DNA of 64,000 bases from NCBI GenBank assembly GCA_019636815.1, contig JAHBWT010000009.1, forward strand, positions 1 through 64,000. The letters run 5' to 3'. Shown in pieces: positions 33,802 through 42,803 of this stretch. The DNA is from Nitrospira sp. (GTDB taxonomy: Bacteria > Nitrospirota > Nitrospiria > Nitrospirales > Nitrospiraceae). Below the pieces are notes generated by a model. It saw only the letters and a program-made list of their open reading frames with translations. It did no database searches and was not told the origin of the DNA. Both the position numbers and the translations under genes were made by a program. How positions within the stretch are numbered: position 1 is the stretch's first letter; the number at the start of each line of letters is the position of its first letter.

Positions 33802-34752
33802 TTACGACATCAGCCGATGCCGCACCCGATAGCGACCTGAAAATATCTCACCGAGTTCAAGCCGCTTTAACCCCCATTCCGGATGATTGAAGGCATCGGT
33901 TCCACAGGTCATCGGTTCGATGGCAAGCGCGGCGCGCGGGGCCCCTGCGATCGCATCGCCGGTATACACGACGACTGCGGAAAATGAGGAGTCCATCACG
34001 ATGTCGATGGCGCGATTGCTTGGACCATGACGCAGGGTGGCCGTGGCCATCCTTGCTGAATCGCGTTCAAGGTTCACATAACAATGGTTGAAGTGTTGCC
34101 GTCCGATCTTGCAAAAACGGCGATAGTCCCAGCACGTACCCTCTACATGCAAAATCCTTCCGGTGGGAGCGAGTTGCTCGTTGAATTCCAGGTAGCCGGC
34201 AGCCGGAATTTGCGCCTCAGCTTCATCAATCAAGGACGTCCCGACCGTGAAATAGGGATGAAATCCGACTCCCACCGGCGCCGCACGATCTCCGACATTC
34301 GTCACGATAAAGGCACAGCTCAAGCCTTGCGCGTCCAGTTCATATGTCACGGCGAGGTCCAAGGAAAACGGGTAGCCCCGAGAGGCATATGTCTCGGCAT
34401 CGAGTCGGACCTCACAGGTCACTTTGTTGACGAGCGCCTCCCGGACAGACCAGGGGAGACTGCGCACGAATCCATGAATGGCATTGGGACCTTCTTTGTC
34501 GTTGCATTCAAGCTGGAACGGTCGGCCATCGAAGGCATAACGGCCGTTGGCGACGCGCCCTGGAAAGGGAATAAGTACATCACCTTGCCCACCTCGTTTC
34601 CTACTTCCACCCGAATAGCCCCAGACAATATCGGTCTCTCGCCCGTCGTCGATCAGCAGATATCGCCGTAATGACGCACCCCATGGAGATACGACGGCTC
34701 GCTGGTTTTGAAAACGCAAGGAGAGTTCAGTATCCGGTGTCACAGGTATCAT
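33802..34752 (-). CDS. Aldose 1-epimerase family protein
   Basis: This 316-residue protein has a GalM-like beta-sandwich. Early motifs are VVSPWGASLRRYL and a DVLIPFPGRVANGRYAFDG segment. AIHGFVR carries the first catalytic histidine, GVGFHPYF carries the second, and the C-terminal half ends in an IEPMTCGTDAFNHPEWGL segment, where the catalytic glutamate is expected. It interconverts alpha and beta anomers of sugars. Isolated gene. Confidence 0.85.
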   Translation of the reverse strand: MIPVTPDTELSLRFQNQRAVVSPWGASLRRYLLIDDGRETDIVWGYSGGSRKRGGQGDVLIPFPGRVANGRYAFDGRPFQLECNDKEGPNAIHGFVRSLPWSVREALVNKVTCEVRLDAETYASRGYPFSLDLAVTYELDAQGLSCAFIVTNVGDRAAPVGVGFHPYFTVGTSLIDEAEAQIPAAGYLEFNEQLAPTGRILHVEGTCWDYRRFCKIGRQHFNHCYVNLERDSARMATATLRHGPSNRAIDIVMDSSFSAVVVYTGDAIAGAPRAALAIEPMTCGTDAFNHPEWGLKRLELGEIFSGRYRVRHRLMS

Positions 34753-34816
34753 GGGCGACAGTCTAGCACTGCGGAAACCGATCGCGAACGGAAGCTGATT
34801 CTTTGATGGTCCACGG

Positions 34817-35275
34817 CTATTCTGTGAACGGGTTGTCGCCTTTTTGCCAGTCGTCGAGATTCATCACCACGGCTGCCGTGTGCGTGAATCCAAGTTCTCC
34901 AAGTGTCTGGGCCGCAAGAGTAGCGCGCTTTCCGCTTTGGCATTGGAGAATGATCGGCCGCTCCATGTCGGCCTTCTCTGGAGCGCCGACGTGGTTCCAG
35001 ATTTGGAATTCGATAAGACCGCGAGGAATGTTGATCGCTCCCGGCACATGGCCGGCCGCGAACTCCTGAGGTTCGCGCACATCCACGATGAGGGCTGAAC
35101 CGGGATTTTCCACGAGCCTCCGATACTCGTCCATACCGATCGTCCTCACATGTTTCTGCGCCCCATCGACCTCCTGCTTCACAGTTGGAGGGGGTCCCTG
35201 CGTGAAGGCAGGCGATGAAAGAAACAACATGCCAGCAACAATAATACTCAACGACTGTCTCATCGATCTCTTCAT
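34817..35275 (-). CDS. Exported rhodanese-like sulfurtransferase
   Basis: This protein of about 152 residues starts at 35275, preceded by AGGAG at 8 bases; a start at 35305 is also in frame. A signal peptide (hydrophobic LSIIVAGMLFLSSPAFT) is followed by a single rhodanese domain: ALIVDVREPQEFAAGHVPGAINIP and the active-site loop LQCQSGKRA with its persulfide cysteine. Likely periplasmic. Such proteins transfer sulfane sulfur or detoxify; partner unknown. Confidence 0.85.
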   Translation of the reverse strand: MKRSMRQSLSIIVAGMLFLSSPAFTQGPPPTVKQEVDGAQKHVRTIGMDEYRRLVENPGSALIVDVREPQEFAAGHVPGAINIPRGLIEFQIWNHVGAPEKADMERPIILQCQSGKRATLAAQTLGELGFTHTAAVVMNLDDWQKGDNPFTE

Positions 35276-35364
35276 CTCTGCGTCTCCTTTTCGTCGTTCA
35301 TTCACGCATCTGCTCTCAGGACACGCCAGCGCACACCGCCTAAAGGACTGTTCGGGTGCCGACT

Positions 35365-36432
35365 TTATGGTACCACTCCGACCATGAAGGTCGTATCCGT
35401 TTGGGTTCGCGTGCCGAGATTCACCGACTTTGTTTCGGTGAGCTTAGTAACCCACCCGGTCTCAACATCGACCTCGACTTCGGCATGAGTTTCCAGGGCA
35501 ACGGTTTTCATGAATCTGTCATCAGGCACCTGTTTGCCTCTTCGTGCAGCCAGATCCTTCACGATCGATCGCATGATCCGGTCGGTCTGCTCGCGATCAG
35601 CCGATTGGTTCCAATGCAGAACCGCTTGCCCAGACCGATCGTCGAACGACTTGAGAGTAATGCCGGCGCGAGCCGGAAAGGGATCGCCTCCGAGCGGATT
35701 ATCGAGAAAGCCTTGATACTCGTAGGGCTGGTCCCGCGTGTAGGTTCTTCCGAGAGTCTTAAAATAGATCTGCGCATCTCGAGTGCAAACCTGTTCGACT
35801 TGTGCCCTGGTCGAGAACATGGCGTCCCATTGTGCTCGCAGGTTTTCCATCAGTGCCTGGTCGGCTTTCCCTCGTTGCGCATTTGATGGGTTGGCCAGGA
35901 GACCATCCAGATTCTTGAGCATCTCACTGCGCAGGGTCTTCCAGTTTTGCACCCCCGTGATGGCGCCACGAGAGTCGATCTGGAGCACGATCTGTATGCC
36001 CTGCATGAGACCCACGACTTGTCGCAGAACAGATTCAGACGGAGTAGGGACATCAAAGGTGGTTGCACCGACGGTCCATCCCACGAGGTAACCTTGGGGA
36101 CTTGCGTGGAGTACTGCAAGCGAGAAACGCGTGTGAGTCTTTCCTGACCGCGTCGACTGGCCGTTGAGCGATTTGTCGCGTACCCGTGTGACGATCAGCT
36201 CAATCCTATCACCTTCATTCCAATGGGGAATGATCTCGACAGACTGAGGTGGAACTTTCTCAAAGCCATACAGGGGAAGGCAGAGAACGATGAGCGTTGC
36301 GGCGCGGGCGATCCATGATCCAGGAACGGTTTCACGAGGGGAAGATGATTGAGTGCTCACAGACGTTCTTCTTCCAAGTCGTCGATACAGAACCGGAGAC
36401 AGATGGAACGAAGCACAGACACATGTTTCCAT
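35365..36432 (-). CDS. Hypothetical exported or anchored protein
   Basis: A 355-residue protein I do not recognise. A hydrophobic segment near residues 42-58 (ARAATLIVLCLPLYGF) acts as signal peptide or anchor after a Ser/Arg-rich leader. The rest is soluble and rich in beta strands at the start and end (GDRIELIVTRVRDKS, GWVTKLTETKSVN). A helical middle (about 150-220) includes QVVGLMQGIQIVLQID. The proximal start is uncertain because several ATG and GTG codons lie before the hydrophobic part. It sits next to the rhodanese gene on the same strand, 90 bases upstream of it. Confidence 0.55.
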   Translation of the reverse strand: METCVCASFHLSPVLYRRLGRRTSVSTQSSSPRETVPGSWIARAATLIVLCLPLYGFEKVPPQSVEIIPHWNEGDRIELIVTRVRDKSLNGQSTRSGKTHTRFSLAVLHASPQGYLVGWTVGATTFDVPTPSESVLRQVVGLMQGIQIVLQIDSRGAITGVQNWKTLRSEMLKNLDGLLANPSNAQRGKADQALMENLRAQWDAMFSTRAQVEQVCTRDAQIYFKTLGRTYTRDQPYEYQGFLDNPLGGDPFPARAGITLKSFDDRSGQAVLHWNQSADREQTDRIMRSIVKDLAARRGKQVPDDRFMKTVALETHAEVEVDVETGWVTKLTETKSVNLGTRTQTDTTFMVGVVP

Positions 36433-36658
36433 GATGACGAATGAACTATGACAGGGGGGTACTTCTACTTCAAGAAGGATTGCTTGATTGCCGTCCCATC
36501 CAAGATGGTCACGCGCGATGGGAACGAATATACCCGGACTTTCCCATTCCGATCGATTTAAGTACCACCGACCGGCCTCTATACACGAACCATATTTACG
36601 TGTGAGCTGAACCAGCTTGCGTTTAGTGCGACTTGACGGCGTTCAGTCATTCTCCCCC

Positions 36659-36688
36659 TTGACCCGCCTATCGGCTGAGGCGTAATGT
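36659..36688 (+). promoter_or_regulatory. Possible sigma70 promoter
   Basis: TTGACC (36659-36664) and TAATGT (36683-36688) are spaced by 18 bases and point toward the small genes at 36957 and 37266. The stretch 36433-36956 contains no other feature that I can support. Confidence 0.35.
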
Positions 36689-36956
36689 ATCGTTATCTTT
36701 CCACTGCCGCCTCATCTGAAGGTGGTGACGATGGTCCTCCGTGGAAAACAGTTCCGACGGTCTGGACCTGCCGGGTGTGTGTTTCTCACCAGACAGGCTT
36801 CTTCATTCAATAGAACCGGTTTGATGCATGGACGTTTAGGTATGCGCGTCAACGGTGGAAGCCAGATTCCATCTCAGCACCATATGCCATGGACATCGGA
36901 AATCACTGCCGGACGCACAAAGGACTCGTGTGCTATGGCACGCGAGGGTGTGCTTT

Positions 36957-37136
36957 ATGTCATGGGTCTATTGGGGAATCGTGACTGGCCTCTTTATCCT
37001 GGTGGTCATGCTCTTGGTGTGTATGGACATTCTTTCATCCAAGAGCATCAGGAGTAGAGAAGCATCAACACAGGCTGGTGACAGGTCGGGTGATGGTCAG
37101 ACACGGCCATCCGTTCCCAGCCAGCATGCTGCATGA
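36957..37136 (+). CDS. Small single-span membrane protein
   Basis: This 59-residue frame begins MSWVYWGIVTG and continues through a hydrophobic helix (about residues 5-24; LFILVVMLLVCMDIL), then a polar, Ser/Gln-rich tail. GAGGG lies about 8 bases before the ATG. I recognise no family. Size, hydrophobic profile and spacing make it a plausible small membrane protein, but coding is not proven. Confidence 0.4.
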   Translation: MSWVYWGIVTGLFILVVMLLVCMDILSSKSIRSREASTQAGDRSGDGQTRPSVPSQHAA

Positions 37137-37165
37137 TGACTGCTGGATGTCGGATCCTTTCTCGA

Positions 37166-37181
37166 ACACACTGCAGTGTGT
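37166..37181. promoter_or_regulatory. 16-bp perfect palindrome
   Basis: ACACACTGCAGTGTGT is a perfect palindrome 85 bases upstream of the zinc-ribbon gene. Its length and position suggest a dimeric repressor or activator site. Confidence 0.4.
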
Positions 37182-37265
37182 GAGCGGTAGGGTGTTGTTC
37201 GCGACGATAGGTGTGCATCTGACTGACTGTTGGATTGCTCTGAATCCTCATGAGGGGAGGTACCG

Positions 37266-37625
37266 ATGGGTCCGACGAAGGTTATCATAAAAGGACAGGC
37301 TCTGTACGAGGTATTGGGGGGCAAATTAATCAAGGACGGTTTTGCGAGCCAACACGAGATTGAAGAGTATGTGAACCACCATTATCTCGTGTTGCCGGTC
37401 GTCGATAAACGAGGGAAGCCGTGGCTGCTTGATGGCATGCCCGTATATTGTCTTCGTGGAACGCAGTACGAAACCGTGCACGATGAGCGGATCCATCTTG
37501 CCCGATGCCCGGATTGCGGAGGCATGGGGATTCGCGATGAGGAAGTCGCGGTGGAGTCAGATTGTATCCGCTGCACGGCCTGCGGGCATGAATTCGATAC
37601 CAGGCTGGAGATGATGGAAACCTAG
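37266..37625 (+). CDS. Zinc-ribbon protein, hypothetical
   Basis: This 119-residue protein starts after a GAGGGGAGG tract. The N-terminal 75 residues are helix/strand with no recognised family. The C-terminus has a treble-clef-like zinc ribbon: CPDCGG (about 81-86) and CIRCTACG (about 100-107). Such ribbons bind zinc and often nucleic acid or protein. A 16-bp palindrome upstream may control it. Confidence 0.6.
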   Translation: MGPTKVIIKGQALYEVLGGKLIKDGFASQHEIEEYVNHHYLVLPVVDKRGKPWLLDGMPVYCLRGTQYETVHDERIHLARCPDCGGMGIRDEEVAVESDCIRCTACGHEFDTRLEMMET

Positions 37626-37683
37626 AGACGCATGGTGCCAGGCGATGCCGTACCGGGGAAGGGACAAAAGGCAGAGTGCTTTG

Positions 37684-38568
37684 TTATCGGGCCCCGTCAG
37701 ATGGAGACATCTGTTTCTTCCAGTGGTAGGTGCCGCCGTGCTCGCGGGGCGGAATATTCTTCTGGGTGCCGACTCTCGTGTACCACCATATGCCCTTCGC
37801 CTCCGTGCCATCGTCTGAGAGTTGGAGTTCAAACCCTCCTTCTCGATCATTGCCGGATTGATGCCAAGTGCCCTGCCACAGGCGACCGGAAATCTTGGTG
37901 GTCGTGAAACGCCCGCCGTGCTGGCTGTAGGGACCCTTGCCGTTCCTGTCAAGGGTCGTGTTGTACCGTTTGTCATCTTCGACTTCGAGGATCTCCCACT
38001 TTCCACTCACGTCCAGTTCACGTGAGGATTGTGGCTTGCCGGTATGATGTTGTGGAGAATCTACCGGCGGTGCACTCCACGTATCCCCTAGGCTCGCGGA
38101 TCGGAACGATTCGTGCCACGACAACAGTTGCCATCGACCATGGCGACGTTCGAGGACGCCCGTTTCTCGCATGGGAAGCACGGTTCGTTTGAGCTCGCTC
38201 CCCTCTTGAATGTAGCGGATGTAATCAAGCTCCATCGCATACCAAGCCAAATCCCCTCTGGCCCAGACCTTGAGTTCTTTGATCGGAATTTCAAGTTTCT
38301 GTGCATTGCTGAATTCGTCGCGCATGCCCTGTTCAAGCTCCGCCCAACCTATGTATTTCCGTCCGGCCACCGCGTAACTCACAATGTCGGAATCATGGGC
38401 CATCAGCTGAGAGAGAGTTGGCAGATCCTTTTCAGCATTGGCTCGGACCATTCTGCGAATGGCCGACTCTGGGTCCGAACCTTCCGACCCTACTGCGGTT
38501 GTGGGAATGCCAAGGAACAGTACAAGGACACAGCGTACGAATAGTTCAAGCATGGTCATGCCTACCAA
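37684..38568 (-). CDS. SnoaL/NTF2-like exported protein
   Basis: This 294-residue protein has a signal peptide (LELFVRCVLVLFLGIPTTAVG) and an SnoaL-like cone domain (about 32-155): SAIRRMVRANAEKDLPTLSQLMAHDSDIV, WARGDLAWYAMELDY, ERRHGRWQLLSWHES. This kind of domain acts as an adaptor or small-molecule enzyme. The C-terminal 130 residues form a beta-rich WEILEVEDD...GTWHQSGNDREGGFELQLSDDG region of unknown role. Start could also be the ATG at 38556. Confidence 0.65.
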   Translation of the reverse strand: MVGMTMLELFVRCVLVLFLGIPTTAVGSEGSDPESAIRRMVRANAEKDLPTLSQLMAHDSDIVSYAVAGRKYIGWAELEQGMRDEFSNAQKLEIPIKELKVWARGDLAWYAMELDYIRYIQEGSELKRTVLPMRETGVLERRHGRWQLLSWHESFRSASLGDTWSAPPVDSPQHHTGKPQSSRELDVSGKWEILEVEDDKRYNTTLDRNGKGPYSQHGGRFTTTKISGRLWQGTWHQSGNDREGGFELQLSDDGTEAKGIWWYTRVGTQKNIPPREHGGTYHWKKQMSPSDGAR

Positions 38569-38622
38569 TCCGATCGACGAGGATTATTGCTCACGACTAG
38601 GCGCAGAGGCAATGGAAGCGCG

Positions 38623-39147
38623 TCACCGCTCCCATCGGTACCCTACGAGAAAGGGCATGACGGTCAACACACCGAGCGCTCCGATCGGCAGCGTTCCCAC
38701 AACCGGATCTTGGGTGGCAAGGAATTCATCGAGCGAGAGGCCATGGAAGGCCAGAATGACGATCCATTCCATGACAAGCCAGAGACCGAGAGCGACGAGA
38801 CCCACACCAAGCCGTATACTGGGGAAAGGAGGCAGCGTGAATCGGTCGATCGCCCAGCGCGCGGCAATGATCATGGCCAGAAGATGGAAGGGAATTTCCA
38901 TCGCTTGAGCGATACGCTCACTGACATGCAGCGCCACGACTTGAAGCCGAATGACCTCCAGCACAAATCCTGCCCCGAACGCGATCAGAAAATAGACAGC
39001 GCCGGCCTTCACGACTTGCTGCAGGCCATGCGGCCGTTCCCCATCGAGTGTCATCTCCGGTACCGGAATCGCGTGACGTGTCGCCTCACCGATCACATCG
39101 GTCGAGTACGGCTTCTCCCACTCACGCACGTCCCCAAGTTTGGCCAT
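38623..39147 (-). CDS. Four-helix membrane protein, hypothetical
   Basis: This 174-residue protein has a charged N-terminal 45 residues and four predicted transmembrane helices (about 47-68, 83-100, 112-133 and 148-168). No catalytic motif or family is recognised. It ends about 54 bases before the SnoaL-like gene on the same strand. Confidence 0.55.
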   Translation of the reverse strand: MAKLGDVREWEKPYSTDVIGEATRHAIPVPEMTLDGERPHGLQQVVKAGAVYFLIAFGAGFVLEVIRLQVVALHVSERIAQAMEIPFHLLAMIIAARWAIDRFTLPPFPSIRLGVGLVALGLWLVMEWIVILAFHGLSLDEFLATQDPVVGTLPIGALGVLTVMPFLVGYRWER

Positions 39148-39347
39148 GGTTGAGAAGTTAGTCTAGCCGAAAATTTTGGATACAGCCATCATTCTGTAAT
39201 ATGTAGCGACAATGCGCAGAGGTTGATGGAGCAGAGGACGAAGGGGGGTTCGGTGGACCACTGAGAGCCTCTCACAGGGGACATGGAGATTGATGCAGCC
39301 TGATACCGGTAGAGACTCTCACCCCAACCCAGAACCTTGTAAGAACA

Positions 39348-39374
39348 GGTCCTCCTAGATGACTCAGGAGGACC
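39348..39374 (-). terminator. Hairpin terminator after the radical SAM gene
   Basis: GGTCCTCCT (39348-39356) and AGGAGGACC (39366-39374) form a perfect 9-bp stem with a 9-base loop, 22 bases past the stop codon of the minus-strand radical SAM gene. The following bases on that strand (tgttcttac) are only moderately T-rich. Confidence 0.55.
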
Positions 39375-39395
39375 CATGAGAGTGCTGCAAGTGAA

Positions 39396-40871
39396 TTAGC
39401 ATTTATTGATTCGCGGTCTCGGCTGCACCTTGGAACGCAATTGATCCAAACGGTCGGTGACAAAGCTGAATCGTTTCTTCGGCGGATAGGGGAATCGATA
39501 GGCGATCGGCTCCTCTTGCGGCGGCAAATGGTTCATGTCCCGGTAGACATTCACGGGTGCCGAATCCGCCGCCAGGTGAAACATCGAGCGATAGCCTAGT
39601 CCGCAGCCGGTGATATTGAGCAGCTCCCCAAATCCGTTCTGAGCGGCCCGTTGGATCGCCCGCTGCCCGATCGACTTAAATGAATAGAATTGCCCTTTCG
39701 CCCATTTGTGTCCCCAATACAATTGTTCAACCGTCATCCTGGCCGGCTTATAGACCACATGTTCGCCGGTATAGGCGGTCCAGTTCTCCGTGAGAATCCG
39801 TCCGGCTGCTTTCAGTTCTGCAAACTGTTTCGTCCCAGGGTAGGGTGTCATAATCCGCCAGAGCGCTCCGGCCAATCCCATCTTGGTCGCCCATTCGGCG
39901 GTACGCTCGAAATCGAAGACATCTTCATGGTCCAGACCACAGATAAATCCGGCATGGATATCGATGCCCTGGTCATGGATACGCTTGATCATCTCCTCAT
40001 ACAGTTTCGCCGAGTTTTGTTTATCGACGGACTTGAGCGAATCCTGGTTAATGGATTCCAACCCCATGAACATCGCTGAGCAACCGGACTGTTTGAGAGG
40101 CTTGAGTAACTCAGGGTGATGCGCGATATAGGTGGCGCTCATCTGGCTCATCCATTTCTTTCCGAGCGGCTTCATGGCCTCGCAGAGTTCTCGCGTGTAG
40201 GCAGGATCGGACAACAGGTCATCGTCCCAAAACATGATCATCGGCCCATTCATTTTCTCGACCAGCTTGACGACATCCGCCGGCGGCTTCTTCCGAAAAC
40301 CATAGGCGCCGCCTCCTAGTGCCAGGTGGATCGAACAAAACGAGCAGCGATAATTGCACCCTCTGGTGGCCGTCAGTGCATCCCGAAACATATAGCCGGG
40401 CGGCAACAGGTCCCAGCGCGGCGGCTTTTCATCCCATTTCTCGACCATGTAAGGCATCCGGTACTGCTGTTGCATCTTGCCTTTCTTGAAGTCTTCCAAC
40501 AGCCGAGGGACAGTCAGCTCGCCTTCCCCGATGACGACGGAGTCTGCATATTTTATGGCTTCATCCGGCACGGTTGATGGATGGATGCCACCGAGCACCA
40601 CTTTGGCCCCTCGCTCCCGAAAAAGCCGCGCGACCTCATAGGCCCGAACGGCAACGACGGTCGTGACCGTGATGAAGACCAGATCGTAGTCGCGCGTGAA
40701 ATCCAGAGGACCGACAATCTCATCTTGGATCTCGATGTCCCATTCATCCTCCGGGATGAGGGCGGCGAGGGTAGGGAGGTTCAGGTTGGGCGTACGGAAC
40801 AGCTTCCAGACCGAGTCCCATTTCTGATCTTCAGGATGTGGAATAATGAGACCGATCTTGTGATGTCCCAT
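39396..40871 (-). CDS. B12-binding radical SAM protein
   Basis: This protein of about 491 residues starts at ATG 40871, preceded by AAGGAGGATATGCT; an in-frame extension to 40973 lacks support. A cobalamin-binding Rossmann-like domain (about 1-150; IGLIIPHPED, DLVFITVTT, GAKVVLGGIHPSTVPDEA) is followed by a radical SAM domain with the TRGCNYRCSFCSIH cluster motif (CxxxCxxC, about 185). The C-terminal region is like DUF4070. Members modify lipids, tetrapyrroles or other molecules, often hopanoid or chlorophyll type reactions; the substrate here is unknown. The hairpin downstream and the promoter-distal pyruvate kinase gene suggest an independent unit. Confidence 0.85.
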   Translation of the reverse strand: MGHHKIGLIIPHPEDQKWDSVWKLFRTPNLNLPTLAALIPEDEWDIEIQDEIVGPLDFTRDYDLVFITVTTVVAVRAYEVARLFRERGAKVVLGGIHPSTVPDEAIKYADSVVIGEGELTVPRLLEDFKKGKMQQQYRMPYMVEKWDEKPPRWDLLPPGYMFRDALTATRGCNYRCSFCSIHLALGGGAYGFRKKPPADVVKLVEKMNGPMIMFWDDDLLSDPAYTRELCEAMKPLGKKWMSQMSATYIAHHPELLKPLKQSGCSAMFMGLESINQDSLKSVDKQNSAKLYEEMIKRIHDQGIDIHAGFICGLDHEDVFDFERTAEWATKMGLAGALWRIMTPYPGTKQFAELKAAGRILTENWTAYTGEHVVYKPARMTVEQLYWGHKWAKGQFYSFKSIGQRAIQRAAQNGFGELLNITGCGLGYRSMFHLAADSAPVNVYRDMNHLPPQEEPIAYRFPYPPKKRFSFVTDRLDQLRSKVQPRPRINKC

Positions 40872-41086
40872 AGCATATCCTCCTTCAGACAAGTTTAGGG
40901 TTTGCCGAGATGATGCCCCTCTTTCATATTTCTGGCCCCGCCATGAAAGGGATGAGTGTGCGGATGCCAGCAAGTAAGAATCCCATCGTGCATCGCATCA
41001 GGAATTGAATTTTAGATTAGCGTCTTCGAACAAGGAGAATCAAGAGTCAGAAGGGAAGCGCGATGGAAATCTCGACGGAGAACGAT

Positions 41087-42535
41087 CTAACCGACTTCAT
41101 GGAGCTTGAGTACATTCGTACCACCGGTTTGGCCTGCCATCGTCCCTGACACAATGACAATCTTATCTCCGGCCTTGACCAAGCCTTCGGACTTCAGCCG
41201 CCGTTCAGCCTCCTGTATCCAGGCTTCCGGGGGTCCTCCCCGTGGCATGGTATACGGGCGAACACCCCAATAGAGCGCCATGTGCTGCCGAACGGTCTCG
41301 GAAGGAGTGAACGCCAGAAGCGATGAGTCTGGCCGGTATTTGGAGATCAGTCTCGCAGTGGCGCCTCCCTCGGTAAACGCGACGATTGCACTGGCTTCGA
41401 TCGCACTGGCCGCAGAAGACGCAGCGGCACAGACAGCTTCAGGAATGGACAGATTCTCCAAGTCGGTGTGCCGTTTGAGTGCAACCCCTGAACAGCCATC
41501 TGCTTCTGCCGTACGAATAATACGATCCATGACTTGGACGGATTCGATTGGATACGATCCGATAGCCGTTTCGGCTGAAAGCATCACGGCATCCGTGCCG
41601 TCGAAGACGGCGTTGGCAACATCCGACGCTTCCGCTCTTGTCGGGCGTGTCGCCTGGGTCATGGACTCCAGCATCTGAGTCGCGGTAATGACCAGACGCC
41701 GCCGACGGTTGGCCTCTACGATGATCCGCTTTTGCAGCACTGGCACGGCCTCGGGCTCCATCTCGACACCCAAATCTCCACGCGCGATCATCACGCCGTC
41801 CGCCTGTTCCAGAATAGAGTCCAATTCCGCCACGGCCTCTGCCCGTTCGATCTTCGCAATGATTGGAACAGTGCGACCGTACTCGGCTAACAGACTGCGC
41901 ACGGTCTGAATATCTTGTGCTCTTCGAACGAATGAGAGCGCCACATAATCCACGCGGTGCTCAACGCCGAATCGAATGTCGCTTCGGTCCTTGTCGGTCA
42001 ACGTAGGGGCGCTGACGCTGGTACCAGGCAAATTAATACCTTTGTGTGAGGTGATCGTCCCACCGGTAATCACCGAGCACTCGACGACATCACCTGCAAT
42101 GCGATCTGCGATCAACTCAACCCGTCCGTCGTCGATCAGCACTCGAGCGCCCACACGAAGATCGTGAGTCAGACATGGATACCTCACGGGAATTTCGAGA
42201 GAAGGGACGGATGCCGGCGGTTGGCAATCAGGTTGCGGTTCGGACTCAGCAACCGCTCGCAGACGTACCGGCCGACCGGAGATCGCCTCGATACCTTCTC
42301 TTGCGACAAGACCCACTCGGATCCTTGGACCCTGGAGATCTTGGATGATCGCCACCGCTATCCCGTGCCGAGCAGCCACCTCGCGAATCGCCGTAATTGC
42401 AGCAGCATGCGATTCATGGGTGCCATGCGAGAAATTTAATCGAGCCGCGTTCATGCCGCTCTCGATCAATCGGCTCAGGATTGCCGGTGAAGTGGTGGCA
42501 GGTCCGATAGTGCAGACGATCTTCGCTTTACGCAT
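41087..42535 (-). CDS. pyk: Pyruvate kinase
   Basis: This 482-residue enzyme converts phosphoenolpyruvate and ADP to pyruvate and ATP. Motifs: RKAKIVCTIGPAT at the N-terminus, MNAARLNFSHGTHE, IIAKIERAEAVAELD with the catalytic lysine, GVMIARGDLGVEMEPE (metal-binding), ITATQMLESM and AVMLSAETAIGSYP. The B domain and C-terminal allosteric domain are present, so the length is typical. It is the last step of glycolysis; no other glycolysis gene is adjacent. Confidence 0.95.
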   Translation of the reverse strand: MRKAKIVCTIGPATTSPAILSRLIESGMNAARLNFSHGTHESHAAAITAIREVAARHGIAVAIIQDLQGPRIRVGLVAREGIEAISGRPVRLRAVAESEPQPDCQPPASVPSLEIPVRYPCLTHDLRVGARVLIDDGRVELIADRIAGDVVECSVITGGTITSHKGINLPGTSVSAPTLTDKDRSDIRFGVEHRVDYVALSFVRRAQDIQTVRSLLAEYGRTVPIIAKIERAEAVAELDSILEQADGVMIARGDLGVEMEPEAVPVLQKRIIVEANRRRRLVITATQMLESMTQATRPTRAEASDVANAVFDGTDAVMLSAETAIGSYPIESVQVMDRIIRTAEADGCSGVALKRHTDLENLSIPEAVCAAASSAASAIEASAIVAFTEGGATARLISKYRPDSSLLAFTPSETVRQHMALYWGVRPYTMPRGGPPEAWIQEAERRLKSEGLVKAGDKIVIVSGTMAGQTGGTNVLKLHEVG

Positions 42536-42803
42536 GGTTGTGTTGAGATCCCTCCGAACCGGTTAGTCATTCAAGAGTAGAAGAATACCACAAACCTCTC
42601 GGGCGGATAACCTGATGGAGAAGAGGACCGTATATGGTCTCGCGGCACTCCCCATTTCGTGTTGACCATACCGTTTGGTTTCCCGCATTTTCTTTTCTTT
42701 TTTCCGTCGACCCGTAGAATGGCTTCATCGCGCACGTGCGTGCCTCTGATCGGAGCGATCTCGATGCTGTGCCCCTTTCTCTGGTAACGAACCGGCAGAC
42801 ACG

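Noticed and set aside
36722-37057. A 111-residue plus-strand open frame
   Set aside because: Composition is not protein-like and there is no family pattern. The 59-residue frame at 36957 overlaps it in another phase and looks more credible.
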